DNA of 64,000 nt from Polydactylus sextarius (GCA_016801845.1 CM028908.1:22242547-22306546), one strand, 5' to 3'. Shown: positions 25,130-37,200, numbered from the stretch's first letter. Notes: generated from the letters alone by a model not told the origin. Translations and numbers: made by a program.

Positions 25130-26047
25130 TCAAGTAAAATGCAACATGCTGTCCTCACACTCCCTTGGAACAGTAACCTTGTAGCTGTGGCATGAGAGTT
25201 TGTAATTGTTCCCATCATTGTTGTCCCAAAAATCAGATCCATTTACATGGTAGCAGATGGCAAATTCCAAGATTGCTCCTGGCTGTAAAAGGAATGGTGG
25301 GACCGGCAGACGAAATCTGAAGATATCTGCTTCTGGAGTGTTGAGATCCCCGCGAGGTGCAGTAGTTTTCCAAGATGCTGTTGTATCTGTGTGTGTTCTC
25401 CAGTTGGTAAAAGAGTAGTGAACTGTGACCTTTTTCTCATATGCTAAATTAAGCACTTGTATTGTGCCTGTTATCCCCTGCTCTGAACACAGAACCTGCT
25501 CCAGGCACACACACTGAGTAGAGAGACGCTTCACAAAATCTGGTTGAGTGCTCATATTTTCAGGAAAACATGGTTTGAAATATGGCAGGGACAGTTCCAG
25601 TGACTTTCCAAAAGCAAGTTCAGAGCTCATCATTAGTCTGAACATAACATGTTGGGGTATCAGTGGGTGCTCTTGAACTGTGAAGACCTTCACTTCCTCT
25701 AACTCTAGGCCCAGTGAATCCACAAAGCGTACCTGTCGGCTCCCAAATCCCTTCTTTCTCTCTCTGGGTGGAGGAAGTGACTGAGCTCGTCTCCTCATGA
25801 TTGTCTTGATTGGAGGATCGCTGGGCAAACTGGCCTTTAACTCTGGTTCCTTTACCAAGGGAGTTCTTGGACGTGGAGGGCGAATCTGAATGGGAGCTTT
25901 GGGAGGTTGAGGCTTGGGATCATAAATATTCCGAAGACATATGGTGATGTTTTTAGTATTGGAGGAGTTGCCAGAGCCACTGATGAACTGAAACTGAATC
26001 CCACACTTCTCACCAGATCCCCTCTGCTTAGCCAAAGCCTCAGCCAT
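25130..26047 (-). CDS. ppp1r3d: Protein phosphatase 1 regulatory subunit 3D-like (glycogen targeting)
   Basis: Brings PP1 to glycogen particles, where PP1 dephosphorylates glycogen synthase and phosphorylase. A single exon encodes 305 residues from the ATG at 26047 (context aatATGG), close to the ~300 residues of the human protein; the frame stays open upstream for 40 more codons, but that extension is hydrophobic and unlike the family. In order: a basic RRRAQSLP motif at about 85-92 (14-3-3-type site in this family), the PP1-docking RQVRF at 104-108, and a CBM21 carbohydrate-binding domain from about 170 to 297 with GITGTIQVLNLAYEKKVTV and the WDNND...NY signature at 274-282. The tail PRECEDSMLHF closely follows the PPP1R3D C-terminus. 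It converges on the PHACTR gene as in human 20q13.3. Subfamily D is favoured by the tail and neighbourhood. Confidence 0.9.
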   Translation of the reverse strand: MAEALAKQRGSGEKCGIQFQFISGSGNSSNTKNITICLRNIYDPKPQPPKAPIQIRPPRPRTPLVKEPELKASLPSDPPIKTIMRRRAQSLPPPRERKKGFGSRQVRFVDSLGLELEEVKVFTVQEHPLIPQHVMFRLMMSSELAFGKSLELSLPYFKPCFPENMSTQPDFVKRLSTQCVCLEQVLCSEQGITGTIQVLNLAYEKKVTVHYSFTNWRTHTDTTASWKTTAPRGDLNTPEADIFRFRLPVPPFLLQPGAILEFAICYHVNGSDFWDNNDGNNYKLSCHSYKVTVPRECEDSMLHFT

Positions 26048-26744
26048 ATTTACCCCCCAAAAATGACCTTGAGAAACAAACCAAACAATGCATAACTCAA
26101 TAATTAGATTTTTCATGGCAAAATACATTTGAATGATAAAACAGCAATTATTTGGCCTGTCAGTCAAATGTGTACATGCAGATATGGCTGCAAAACATTT
26201 TAAAGAAGGACCAAACCTTTACAGCAGACTTCTTCTGATCTGTTGTTAGGCTTGTGTCTTGTATTGACCTTTCCCACTCCCTGTAAGTTGCGATGAATCC
26301 AACTGCAACTAACTGACAGATAAGAGGTGATTGCCTCTCCCACCAAATTCCAGTAACTCAGGAGCAGAACACAACATCTTGTTCAAAAATAATGCAGTTC
26401 CTTCAAGCCACTGCAGCTGAGCTGTAAAGAAAACTTAGACAACACTACACGCACAGAACCATCAGTGACTGCAATGACAACTGGAACAACTTGAACAACT
26501 AAAACACTAATCTATGGCTCCCACACTTGGAACTCAGCCTTGACATATAACATGAGACCTGAACTGGGGAAGGGTGGCGTAGAGTGAATATTTATAGCAG
26601 GTGGTGGTGGGACGAGTCTCTGTTCTCTGAGGATGCCGTTCTTGTTTTCTCATAGTCACTAGCTTGAAATTTAAATCTTTATGCATGTGTATGTTAAAAA
26701 TGTAAAACCATTTCAAAATTTGGCTTTTTAGATTACGGAAAAAA
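26048..26744. other. 5' flank of ppp1r3d up to the tRNA array
   Basis: No gene recognised. It should hold the promoter of the - strand ppp1r3d gene, but no motif could be assigned with confidence. Confidence 0.4.
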
Positions 26745-26943
26745 AACAGTGTTCCCTTTGGAAGGTACAAAGTCAGGGAAAAAGCATTCGCAGCAAAACC
26801 CTTTGCTGCAAACAGTTGAAGAAAGTAACCAGTTGAATATGAGATAGTGGAATGATTTATCAGGGGGAGGCGATCCATTTAAAGTCATAGTGCATGAACT
26901 GACTAGATCAGACAGTTGTCCCAGAAATATGCCTATTTAGGAG

Positions 26944-27016
26944 TGGGAATTAGTTTAATTGGTAGAGTGCTTGCTTAGCAGGCAAAGAGTAGTTGGATTG
27001 ATGCCCACATTTTCCA
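26944..27016 (+). pseudogene. Degenerate tRNA-Ala(AGC), left edge of array
   Basis: 73 nt alignable to the Ala genes, but position 1 no longer pairs with C72 and the anticodon stem has a mismatch (ttgct/ggcaa). Its flanks are equally diverged, marking it as the oldest recognisable copy. Confidence 0.75.
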
Positions 27017-27439
27017 CACAAACTCTATCTCTTTGCGCCTCCCTGTCAATAAGAAGCTATGTCTCCAGCCACCGCAATGAACACCATCTCAATATCTATC
27101 TCCTAAAAGTTATGTTTCCATCTTTTCCAGTTGTAACACCTCATGAGAATCAAACCCATCACTTCACCTGTGCTGGCATGTCTCATGAGAGACATATATC
27201 GTATCATACACCCAGCTGCCATCAGTGTGTGTCTATTGGGTCAATATATGAAAGAGCGTCTAAACGTCTGTCTGTGCAGTCACACGGCAGTCTTTTCCAG
27301 TTGTAACACCTAGCCATAGCTAGCACCTTTATGTCTCCATATCTGTGTTATGACCCAGGGACTTGACCTGTAATTGTTACTGGGTTTTGGTTGCAAAATT
27401 AAGAAAAGAAAGAAAATTTAAGAAGACGGGCAGATTGGA

Positions 27440-27521
27440 GACGAGGTGGCCGAGTGGTTAAGGCGATGGACTGCTAATCCATTGTGCTCTGCACGCATGG
27501 GTTCGAATCCCATTCTCGTCG
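27440..27521 (+). tRNA. tRNA-Ser(GCT), copy 1
   Basis: 82 nt with acceptor stem GACGAGG/TCTCGTC, consensus A box TGGCCGAGTGG, anticodon GCT at 27473-27475 in loop CTGCTAA, long variable arm GTGC-TCT-GCAC, B box GGTTCGAATCC and discriminator G. Reads AGC/AGU serine codons. Other intact Ser copies are the same except where noted. Confidence 0.95.
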
Positions 27522-27759
27522 GCTATGGCCCGTTTCCCCGCCTTCTGTCTTTGGAACAAGCAAAGCCCTTTGAGTGAGGGGCTGCTGTGTGTGATGTCTC
27601 ATGAGAATCAAACAAAGTCATATTGTCCATTTACAGGCTTTCAGCACGTGAGAGGTAGTGGGATCGGCGCCCACGTTCTCCATTATGGTTGCAATAAGCT
27701 CTTTTGAAAAGACACAAGAGCTAAGTAAGGTAGTGGTACAAAAACGCACATCTTCGGAA

Positions 27760-27832
27760 GGGGAATTAGCTCAAATGGTAGGGCGCTCGCTTAGCATGCG
27801 AGAGGTAGTGGGATCGGCGCCCACATTCTCCA
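27760..27832 (+). tRNA. tRNA-Ala(AGC), irregular region
   Basis: 73 nt with acceptor GGGGAAT/ATTCTCC including the G3:U70 alanine identity pair, and anticodon stem CTCGC/GCGAG around loop TTAGCAT. Two private changes: A23G in the D stem (leaves a wobble pair) and A to G in the T loop (gatcGGcg). Confidence 0.85.
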
Positions 27833-28070
27833 CAGGAACTCTATCTCTTTGTGTCTCCCTGTCAATGAGATGCTATGTCTCCGACCACAAGGAGCACACC
27901 AGAAGCTGTGTTTAGAGGATTTGCTGGCTTCAACTTCTCCAAGGCATTTCTCCTGTCATCAAATAGTCTACCTCATTTCTAATGAGTCAGATCGTGGGTC
28001 TCAGCTCTGCACCATCATCAATGTGGGTGTAACACCTCATTGGGTCAGTGTATGAAAGAGCATCTTAGCT

Positions 28071-28094
28071 CAGGAATTAGCTCAAATGGTAGAG
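28071..28094 (+). pseudogene. 5' fragment of tRNA-Ala
   Basis: Only 'ggaattagctcaaatggtag' and neighbouring bases remain; the copy breaks off in the D arm and a complete 5' half follows 20 bp later. Looks like a small local duplication. Confidence 0.6.
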
Positions 28095-28113
28095 CTAAGT
28101 CAGCTCTTTGGAA

Positions 28114-28179
28114 GGGGAATTAGCTCAAATGGTAGCATTAGCATGCGAGAGGTAGTGGGATCGACGCCCACATTCTCCA
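28114..28179 (+). pseudogene. tRNA-Ala(AGC) with deleted anticodon 5' stem
   Basis: 66 nt. The stretch between the D loop and the anticodon has lost 7 bases (ggtag-catt-agcatgcg), removing the 5' strand of the anticodon stem and part of the D stem. The acceptor and T arms are intact. Confidence 0.8.
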
Positions 28180-28783
28180 CAGGAACTCTATCTCTTTGTG
28201 TCTCTGTCTCTCAAAGAGATGCTATGATTCCGGCCACTGCAAGGACCTCATCAGGTCTCAGATGCTGTGTTCAGAGGATTTGCTGGCTTCAACTTCTCCA
28301 AGGCATTTCTCCTGTCGTCAAATAGTCTTCTTCACTGCTAATGAGTCATACACCCAGCTGCGATCAGTGTGGGACGATTGGGTCAGTGTGTGAAAGAGCA
28401 TCTGACACCATCCTAATGTCTATCTATGATCAGTCACATTGCAATCTTTTCCAGTTGTAACACCTCATGAGAATCAAACCCATCACTTCACCTGTCTTTT
28501 TACAGGGTTTCAGCACGTGAGAGGGAGTGTGATCGATGCCCACATTCTCCATTATGGTTGCAATAAGGTATTTTGAAAAGACACCAGGGCATAGCAGGGC
28601 GCAACAGTGATCCCTCTGGGAGGTACAGTCAGGAAAAAAAGCAACCCTCCCTGACCCTTTGCTGTGAACAGTGGAAAACAGTAACCACTTGCATATGAGG
28701 TAACGGAGTCATTTATCAGAAGGAGGTGATCCATTTAAAGGCAGAGCACATGAAATGACTTAGGTCAGGGGCCTCTTTAGAGG

Positions 28784-28867
28784 GGGGAATTAGCTCAAAT
28801 GGTAGAGCGCTCGCTTTGCATGCGAGAGGTAGTGGGATCGATGTGGGATCGATGCCCATATTCTCCA
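28784..28867 (+). pseudogene. tRNA-Ala(TGC) with 11-nt T-arm duplication
   Basis: Otherwise intact, but 'gtgggatcgat' is repeated in tandem inside the T arm, giving 84 nt. The duplicated T arm should prevent normal folding. Confidence 0.8.
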
Positions 28868-29202
28868 CAGAAGCTCTGTCTCTTTGTTTCTCCCCATCAA
28901 TGAGATGCTGTGGAGCTGCTGTCTGCCGTGCTGCTAAGCTGGCATGTCTCATGAGAGACATATATCGTATCATACACCCAGCTGCCATCAGTGTGTGTCT
29001 ATTGGGTCAATATATGAAAGAGCGTCTAAACGTCTGTCTGTGCAGTCACACGGCAGTCTTTTCCAGTTGTAACACCTAGCCATAGCTAGCACCTTTATGT
29101 CTCCATATCTGTGTTATGACCCAGGGACTTGACCTGTAATTGTTACTGGGTTTTGGTTGCAAAATTAAGAAAAGAAAGAAAATTTAAGAAGATGGGCAGA
29201 TT

Positions 29203-29278
29203 GTGGCCGAGTGGTTAAGGCGATGGACTGCTAATCCATTGTGCTCTGCACGCATGGGTTCGAATCCCATTCTCGTCG
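29203..29278 (+). pseudogene. tRNA-Ser(GCT) lacking its 5' acceptor strand
   Basis: A 9-base deletion (ggagacgag) removes nearly all of the 5' acceptor strand; the D arm, anticodon GCT, variable arm and T arm remain. It has both promoter boxes but could not form an acceptor stem. Confidence 0.8.
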
Positions 29279-29562
29279 GCTATGGCCCGTTTCCCGCCTT
29301 CTGTCTTTGGAACAAGCAAAGCCCTTTGAGTGAGGGGGGCTGTGTGCTGTGCATGTCTCATGAGAATCAAACGCGTCATATTGTCCATTTACAGGCTTTC
29401 AGAGTACGTGAGAGGATTTGCTGGCTTCAACGTGAGAGGTAGTGGGATCAATGCCCACGTTCTCCCATTATGGTTGCAATAAGCTCTTTTTGAAAAGACA
29501 CAAGCAGCTAAGTCAAAAGGTGATGGTACAGTCAAGACAAAAAGCACATCTTCAGGGAAAAC

Positions 29563-29583
29563 AGTAATTAGCTCAAATGGTAG
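29563..29583 (+). pseudogene. 5' fragment of tRNA-Ala
   Basis: Only 'taattagctcaaatggtag' is kept; the sequence then switches abruptly to unit spacer (tctgctgtgcatg), a recombination junction. Confidence 0.6.
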
Positions 29584-30284
29584 TCTGCTGTGCATGTCTC
29601 ATGAGAATCAATCACATCACCTGTCTTTTTACAGGCTTTCAGCACGTGAGAGGTAGTGGGATCGACGCCCACATTCTCCACAGGAACTCTATCTCTTTGT
29701 GTCTCTGTCTCTCAAAGAGATGCTATGATTCTGGCCACTGCAAGGACCTCATCAGGTCTCAGATGCTGTGTTCAGAGGATTTGCTGGCTTCAACTTCTCC
29801 AAGGCATTTCTCCTGTCATCAAATAGTCTTCTTCACTTCTAATGAGTCATACACCCAGCTGCGATCAGTGTGGGACGATTGGGTCAGTGTATGAAAGAGC
29901 ATCTGACACCATCCTAATGTCTATCTATGATCAGTCACATTGCAATCTTTTCCAGTTGTAACACCTCATGAGAATCAAACCCATCACTTCACCTGTCTTT
30001 TTACAGGGTTTCAGCACGTGAGAGGGAGTGTGATCGATGCCCACATTCTCCATTATGGTTGCAATAAGGTATTTTGAAAAGACACCAGGGCATAGCAGGG
30101 CGCAACAGTGATCCCTCTGGGAGGTACAGTCAGGAAAAAAAGCAACCCTCCCTGACCCTTTGCTGTGAACAGTGGAAAACAGTAACCACTTGCATATGAG
30201 GTAACGGAGTCATTTATCAGAAGGAGGTGATCCATTTAAAGGCAGAGCACATGAAATGACTTAGGTCAGGGGCCTCTTTAGAGG

Positions 30285-30357
30285 GGGGAATTAGCTCAAA
30301 TGGTAGAGCGCTCGCTTTGCATGCGAGAGGTAGTGGGATCGATGCCCATATTCTCCA
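30285..30357 (+). tRNA. tRNA-Ala(TGC), intact
   Basis: 73 nt, anticodon TGC in loop TTTGCAT on stem CTCGC/GCGAG, G3:U70 present, T loop ATCGATG as in many vertebrate Ala genes. This is the reference form for the TGC copies. Confidence 0.93.
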
Positions 30358-30682
30358 CAGAAGCTCTGTCTCTTTGTTTCTCCCCGTCAATGAGATGCTG
30401 TGGAGCTGCTGTCTGCCGTGCTGCTAAGCTGGCATGTCTCATGAGAGACATATATCGTATCATACACCCAGCTGCCATCAGTGTGTGTCTATATATGAAA
30501 GAGCGTCTAAACGTCTGTCTGTGCAGTCACACGGCAGTCTTTTCCAGTTGTAACACCTAGCCATAGCACCTTTATGTCTCCATATCTGTGTTATGACCCA
30601 GGGACTTGACCTGTAATTGTTACTGGGTTTTGGTTGCAAAATTAAGAAAAGAAAGAAAATTTAAGAAGACGGGCAGATTGGA

Positions 30683-30764
30683 GACGAGGTGGCCGAGTGG
30701 TTAAGGCGATGGACTGCTAATCCATTGTGCTCTGCACGCATGGGTTCGAATCCCATTCTCGTCG
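30683..30764 (+). tRNA. tRNA-Ser(GCT), intact
   Basis: Identical to the 82-nt reference at 27440, with the usual 5' lead gggcagattgga. Confidence 0.95.
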
Positions 30765-31007
30765 GCTATGGCCCGTTTCCCCGCCTTCTGTCTTTGGAAC
30801 AAGCAAAGCCTTTTGAGTGAGGGGGCTGCTGTGTGCTGTGCATGTCTCATGAGAATCAAACGCGTCATATTGTCCATTTACAGGCTTTCAGCACGTGAGA
30901 GGTAGTGGGATCGACGCCCACGTTCTCCATTATGGTTGCAATAAGCTCTTTTGAAAAGACACAAGAGCTAAGTACGGTAGTGGTACAAAAAACGCACATC
31001 TTCGGAA

Positions 31008-31080
31008 GGGGAATTAGCTCAAATGGTATAGCGCTCGCTTAGCATGCGAGAGGTAGTGGGATCGACGCCCACATTCTCCA
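31008..31080 (+). tRNA. tRNA-Ala(AGC), D-stem variant
   Basis: 73 nt. One private change, G22T (ggtaTagcgc), breaks a D-stem pair; otherwise the anticodon arm, acceptor and T arms are intact. Confidence 0.8.
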
Positions 31081-31694
31081 CAGGAGCTTTATCTCTTTGT
31101 GTCTCCCTGTCAATGAGATGCTATGTCTCCGGCCACCACAAGGAGCACACCAGAAGCTGTGTTTAGAGGATTTGCTGGCTTCAACTTCTCCAAGGCATTT
31201 CTCCTGTCATCAAATAGTCTACCTCATTTCTAATGAGTCAGACACTCAGCTGCGATCAATGTGGGTCGATTGGGTCAGTGTATGAAAGAGCATCTGACAC
31301 CATCATAATGTCTATCTATGATCAGTCACGTTTCCATCTTTTCCAGTTGTAACACCTCATGAGAATTTTGAAAAGACAACAGAGCATAGCAGCTTGACTC
31401 AAAAGCAACAGTGATCCCTCTGGGAGGTACAGTCAAGACAAAAAGCAACCCTTTGTTGTGAACAGTGGAAAACAGTAACCACTTGCATATGAGGTTTGAG
31501 GGAGGGAGGGAGCTTCTGTCTGCTGTGCATGTCTCATGAGAATCAATCACATCACCTGTCTTTTTACAGGCTTTCAGCACGTGAGAGGTAGTGGGATCGA
31601 CGCCCACATTCTCCTTTATGGTTACAATAAGGTATTTTGAAAAGACGCAAGAGCTAAGTCAGGTAGTGGTACCAGAACCGTGCATCTTTGGAAA

Positions 31695-31767
31695 GGGGAA
31701 TTAGCTCAAATGGTAGAGCGCTCGCTTAGCATGCGAGAGGTAGTGGGATCAACGCCCACATTCTCCA
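31695..31767 (+). tRNA. tRNA-Ala(AGC), host monomer of the LINE pair
   Basis: 73 nt, intact stems; a single T-loop change (gatcAacg). The LINE insertion begins ~206 bp downstream in the spacer of this same monomer. Confidence 0.88.
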
Positions 31768-31973
31768 CAGGAACTCTATCTCTTTGTGTCTCTGTCTCTC
31801 AAAGAGATGCTATGTTTCCGGCCACTGCAAGGACCACATCAGGTCTCAGAAGCTGTGTTTAGAGGATTTGCTGGCTTCAACTTCTCCAAGGCATTTCTTC
31901 TGTCGTCAAATAGTCTTCTTCACTTCTAATGAGTCATACACCCAGCTGCGATCAGTGTGGGACGATTGGGTCA

Positions 31974-33987
31974 GAAGCCACTGTGGGAGGAGGTGAAGAA
32001 GAGCCTTGCCAGCCTACGGAGAGCAGAACGAATCCGCAAGCGCAGAAGGCGGAAGGAGAAGGAGAGAAGCAGCTTCTTCAGGAACCCCTACCAGCACGCA
32101 AGACGGCTGCTTGAGGACAAGAGGAGTGGAAAGCTGGAAATTAGTCAGCCAGACCTGGAGAGTTATTTTAAGGAGCTCTACAGTGATGCAGAGAGACAAA
32201 CCCCGCTAGGACCAGCAGGGTATGTTCCTCGCCCAGCCCCTCCATCTCACCTCTTCGATGCAGCTCTGCCCAAACTCAGCGAGGCAGCTGAGGTTGTCAG
32301 GAAAGCAAGGGCAGCCTCAGCCCCAGGTCCTAATGGCATACCCTATAAGCTGTACAAGTACTGCCCAGGCATCCTAAAACATCTTTGGAAGCTCCTGAGA
32401 GTGGCCTGGAAAAACCAAGTCATCCCATCGGAGTGGCAGAGAGCAGCCACTGTCTTCATTCCGAAAGAGGCAAACTCAAACACCATCGGCCAATTTAGGA
32501 GCATAGCACTCCTGAATGTTGAAGGATTGATTAAAGGTTGACCAGGTACCTAACAAGCAACGGGTACATTGACACCACCTGCCAGAAGGCTGGGGTCCCA
32601 GGCTTTCCAGGGTGCGTGGAACACTCTGCAGTGATATGGGAACAGATCCAGCGAGCAAAAAGAGAGAAGTCTGACCTGCATGTGGTGTGGCTAGACCTTG
32701 CAAACGCATACGGGTCAGTTCCCCACCAGCTCATCGAGTATGCCCTGGATTTCTTCTATGTCCCTGCCTGCATTCGCGCCCTGGTGACGAGCTACTTTGC
32801 AGACCTCCAGATGAGCTGCACTCATCAAGATTTTATCACGAGCTGGCAACGACAGGAAGTTGGCATTGCCATGGGATGCTCCATCTCTCCCATCCTGTTT
32901 GTTGCAGCTTTTGAGATCATCCTCATAGGGGCAAGAAAAGTAGCAGGAGGTGTGAAGCTACCATCCGGCCAAAGGCTGCCACCAGTGAGAGGCTACATGG
33001 ATGACATCACCACCATCCTCCAGACAGCAGCATGCACATCAAGACTGCTGAAGAGGATCGACGAGCTCGTGGGCTGGGCGAGGATGAGAATCAAACCTGC
33101 CAAGTCACGTAGCCTGTCCCTCAGGAAAGGGATCAGGAGTGACCATACCATCTTTATCGCAGGTGGCGAGGAGATTCCACTGCTGGCGAAGCAACCTGTC
33201 CGAAGCCTCGGACGGACTTACACGGCAGACCTCTCCGACAAGCAGATGGGGGAAGCAGTGAGAAAGCAGCTTGCGGATGGTCTGGCGAAGATCAGTGTGA
33301 GCCAGCTCCCTGGGAAGTACAAAGTCTGGAGTTATAACTTCATACTCTACCCCAGGGTAATGTGGCCGCTGAAAATGTGCGAGGTCCCCTCCTCAGTGGC
33401 AGAGAAGATGGACAGGATTCACTGACCAGCTAGTGACAGCGTGCTCCCAGGCATGCAGGCTACAGGCTAACAGCAAACCTCCTGCTCCAGTGAGACCATC
33501 CATCCCAGGAGCTTTGCAAGAGCAGGGAGATGAAAGGTGTCCCCAAGCCCACCCACGGGACAGTAACACCAAGACTCCTCTCACCTGGTGGCGAGTGGAC
33601 TATGAGGGTTGACCTGGGGAGGCAGCTCCAGTTTCCCAGGGACATTGTCCAAACATCGCTCCAGGCCAGACCTGATCTTATGGTCAGTCCCATTAAAGAC
33701 CATACTGCTGGTGGAACTCACCGTCCCATGGGAACAGGGGATTGAGGCTGCCAACGAACATAAGCGTGATAAGTATGCAGACCTGGCAGCAGAGTGTCAA
33801 GAGGCTGGCTGGAAGACCATCACATGCCCCGTTGAGGTGGGGTGTAGGGGATTTGTGGGATCCTCAACAGTTCGCCTACTTAGCAACATCGGCTGCACAG
33901 GGGCAGGGAATCGTAAAAAGCCATCAAGGAGCTGGCCGAGGAGGCAGAGAAGGGCAGCTTCTGGCTATGGCTAAGGAGGAGGGATAA
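31974..33987 (+). pseudogene. LINE copy A ORF remnant (reverse transcriptase, endonuclease pieces)
   Basis: Two long frames cover the region before the fingers (31974-32541) and the RT palm (32538-33425). RT hallmarks include SAPGPNGIPYKLYK, FRSIALLNVEG, the LDLANAYGSVPH catalytic block and GYMDD at 32991-33005. The frame is broken near 32525 by a small deletion-replacement and ends at 33425, where the thumb and zinc-knuckle region are deleted. Endonuclease fragments (RPDL, VELTVPWE and following) persist to ~33987 in shifted frames. Cannot encode an intact polyprotein. Confidence 0.85.
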
Positions 33988-34228
33988 AGGGTGGGGGCAG
34001 AACACCTAGGTCATCAGCAGGGGGTGGAAGACAGACTTTCCATCGCTCCGCCACCAAGAGATGTACTGGGGTTAAAGGAGCGAAACATCCGTGACTGGTG
34101 GTCCCCAGCTGATGACCCGTTCCTGACCTTGGGTGTAGTGCATAGGGAAACACTTCTCTAGAGGGCACTGGTGGAGGTGCGGCAGGCAGAAATGCCCGGC
34201 AGGCATACCATCAGCCTGTATCTTCAAA
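31974..34228 (+). mobile_element. RLE-type LINE, copy A (5' truncated, internally deleted)
   Basis: Starts abruptly in unit spacer at a point matching 35162 of copy B and ends at tatcttcaaa, the same 3' end as copy B. Relative to B it lacks two internal blocks around 33415-33445 (equivalent to about 36618-36770 and 36799-37331) and has a short replacement at about 32525. Domain content places it in the early-branching non-LTR group with a restriction-like endonuclease (R2/NeSL/Hero superclade); the exact clade needs a phylogeny. Confidence 0.88.
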
Positions 34229-34237
34229 TTGCAATCT

Positions 34238-37200
34238 GGAGGCATCCAGTGACTACTGAGAAAGGGCAGTTGGCATCCAGGGAAGACTGGAGGACAGCCA
34301 GGAAAGACTGGATGACCGCAGGAAAGTCTGCATCGGGGTGGAAGGTTAGTTACCTTACCCACCAGTCCGAAAGGACACCCTAAACTAACTACTGAAGAGG
34401 AATAAAGGAAAACAACCCGAAGGCCCTCCGAGAGGCGGGGGGGAAGAAGAAGGGCCAAACCAGACAGACCCCTTGGTAACGACCGGAACGGATACAGGCA
34501 ACGACTCTAGGATCATGAGAAGATGCAGGTGTGGATGGCAGAAAGTGACTACCTTCAGGGGGCTAAGGATTCACCAGGGACGGATGAAGTGCGAGGAGGC
34601 CCAAAAGCAACATTGCACTGCGGCTGCAGCTGCAGGTCAGACAAAAGGAACCCAGAGCCAGGTCGCAAAACCACAGAGCTGAGGGATCCAACGTTACAGA
34701 GGGAAGGCAGGTGGCACAGGCTGAAGGGACCTTGGTGGATCCTGATCCCTCTGAAGGTGGCACAGACGAGAACACACCTAGAACACCAATGGACCCCAGA
34801 GCACCATCACATCCAGACACCCAAGAACCAGGACCGAGAAGATTACAGAAAGGACAAGGGCGGAGGCATCCAGTCAAGTGGCCAAAAGCAAATGAGACCG
34901 CAGTCTGGCAGCAGCTAGACAACGACCTTAGTACCATTCTGGAAAACTCATTATGCGGCGTCAGGTTGAAACCAAGCTGAATAGCATTGGGGACATACTC
35001 TATGAGGAATGTCGAGGGAGGTTTGGGATTCTGGAAGCAAGGCAAAGCACTGGCCCGAAGCAGAAGGGTAGGAGGGAAAAGGAAATCGAGGCGCTGGTGA
35101 GGAGGCAGGCGTCAGCTTGGAAGCAGTGGAGGAAGGCAGGCGCAGCGGAGAAGGAGGGCTTGAAGCCACTGTGGGAGGAGGTGAAGAAGAGCCTTGCCAG
35201 CCTACGGAGAGCAGAACGAATCCATAAGCGCAGAAGGCGGAAGGAGAAGGAGAGAAGCAGCTTCTTCAGGAACCCCTACCAGCACGCAAGACGGCTGCTT
35301 GAGGACAAGAGGAGTGGAAAGCTGGAAATTAGTCAGCCAGACCTGGAGAGTTATTTTAAGGAGCTCTACAGTGATGCAGAGAGACAAACCCCGCTAGGAC
35401 CAGCAGGGTATGTTCCTCGCCCAGCCCCTCCATCTCACCTCTTGATGCAGCTCTGCCCAAACTCAGCGAGGCAGCTGAGGTTGTCAGGAAAGCAAGGGCA
35501 GCCTCAGCCCCAGGTCCTAATGGCATACCCTATAAGCTGTACAAGTACTGCCCAGGCATCCTAAAACATCTTTGGAAGCTCCTGAGAGTGGCCTGGAAAA
35601 ACCAAGTCATCCCATCGGAGTGGCAGAGAGCAGCCACTGTCTTCATTCGAAAGAGGCAAACTCAAACACCATCGGCCAATTTAGGAGCATAGCACTCCTG
35701 AATGTTGAAGGCAAAATCTTCTTTGCCATTCTAGCCAAGAGGTTGACCAGGTACCTAACAAGCAACGGGTACATTGACACCACCTGCCAGAAGGCTGGGG
35801 TCCCAGGCTTTCCAGGGTGCGTGGAACACTCTGCAGTGATATGGGAACAGATCCAGCGAGCAAAAAGAGAGAAGTCTGACCTGCATGTGGTGTGGCTAGA
35901 CCTTGCAAACGCATGCGGGTCAGTTCCCCACCAGCTCATCGAGTATGCCCTGGATTTCTTCTATGTCCCTGCCTGCATTCGCGCCCTGGTGACGAGCTAC
36001 TTTGCAGACCTCCAGATGAGCTGCACTCATCAAGATTTTATCACGAGCTGGCAACGACAGGAAGTTGGCATTGCCATGGGATGCTCCATCTCTCCCATCC
36101 TGTTTGTTGCAGCTTTTGAGATCATCCTCATAGGGGCAAGAAAAAGTAGCAGGAGGTGTGAAGCTACCATCCGGCCAAAGGCTGCCACCAGTGAGAGGCT
36201 ACATGGATGACATCACCACCATCCTCCAGACAGCAGCATGCACATCGAGACTGCTGAAGAGGATCGACGAGCTCGTGGGCTGGGCGAGGATGAGAATCAA
36301 ACCTGCCAAGTCACGTAGCCTGTCCCTCAGGAAAGGGATCAGGAGTGACCATACCATCTTTATCGCAGGTGGCGAGGAGATTCCACTGCTGGCGAAGCAA
36401 CCTGTCCGAAGCCTCGGACGGACTTACACGGCAGACCTCTCCGACAAGCAGATGGGGAAGCAGTGAGAAAGCAGCTTGCGGATGGTCTGGCGAAGATCAG
36501 TGTGAGCCAGCTCCTGGGAAGTACAAAGTCTGGAGTTATAACTTCATACTCTACCCCAGGGTAATGTGGCCGCTGAAAATGTGCGAGGTCCCTCCTCAGT
36601 GGCAGAGAAGATGGACAGGCTGGCAAACCGGTACATCAAGAAGTGGCTGGGACTCCCAAGATGCCTCTCTGACGTTGGGCTATTCGGGAGGAACACACTT
36701 CAACTGCCCCTGCAATCCATCAGCCAGGGGTACAGGCAGGAGAAGGCCAGACTGGTGCTGGAGTTGAGGGATTCCACTGACCAGCTAGTGAGGGCAGCGT
36801 GCTCCCAAAATGCGAACAGGGAGGAAGTGGAAAGCCCAGGAGGAAGTTGACAAGGCCATCAGCAGGCTTCAGCACAGGGAGGTCATTGGAAGAGTCCAGG
36901 AGGGAAGAGCAGGGCTGGGGAGAGGCGAGGCCCTCCCTTCTGGTCCAAGGCCTCCAAGGAACAGCGAAGAGCCATGGTGGTGGCAGAGGTGGCAAGGGCG
37001 GAGCAGGAGCGGCTACGCATCAAGGCTGTGTCGCAAAGCCGCCAGGGAGGCTGGATGACCTGGGAAGGTGTCACAGACAGGCCCATGACATGGTCTGACT
37101 TGTGGAAGATCCCCAGGCCAGACTCAGCTTCCTAATCAAGTCCACCTCGACACCCTGCCATGTCCCCAAAACCTCCACCTATGGTTTGGTGCAGAAGAAA

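Noticed and set aside
26048..26167. 40-residue N-terminal extension of ppp1r3d from an earlier ATG.
   Set aside because: The extension is hydrophobic and unlike any PPP1R3 protein, whereas the ATG at 26047 has good context and gives the expected length.
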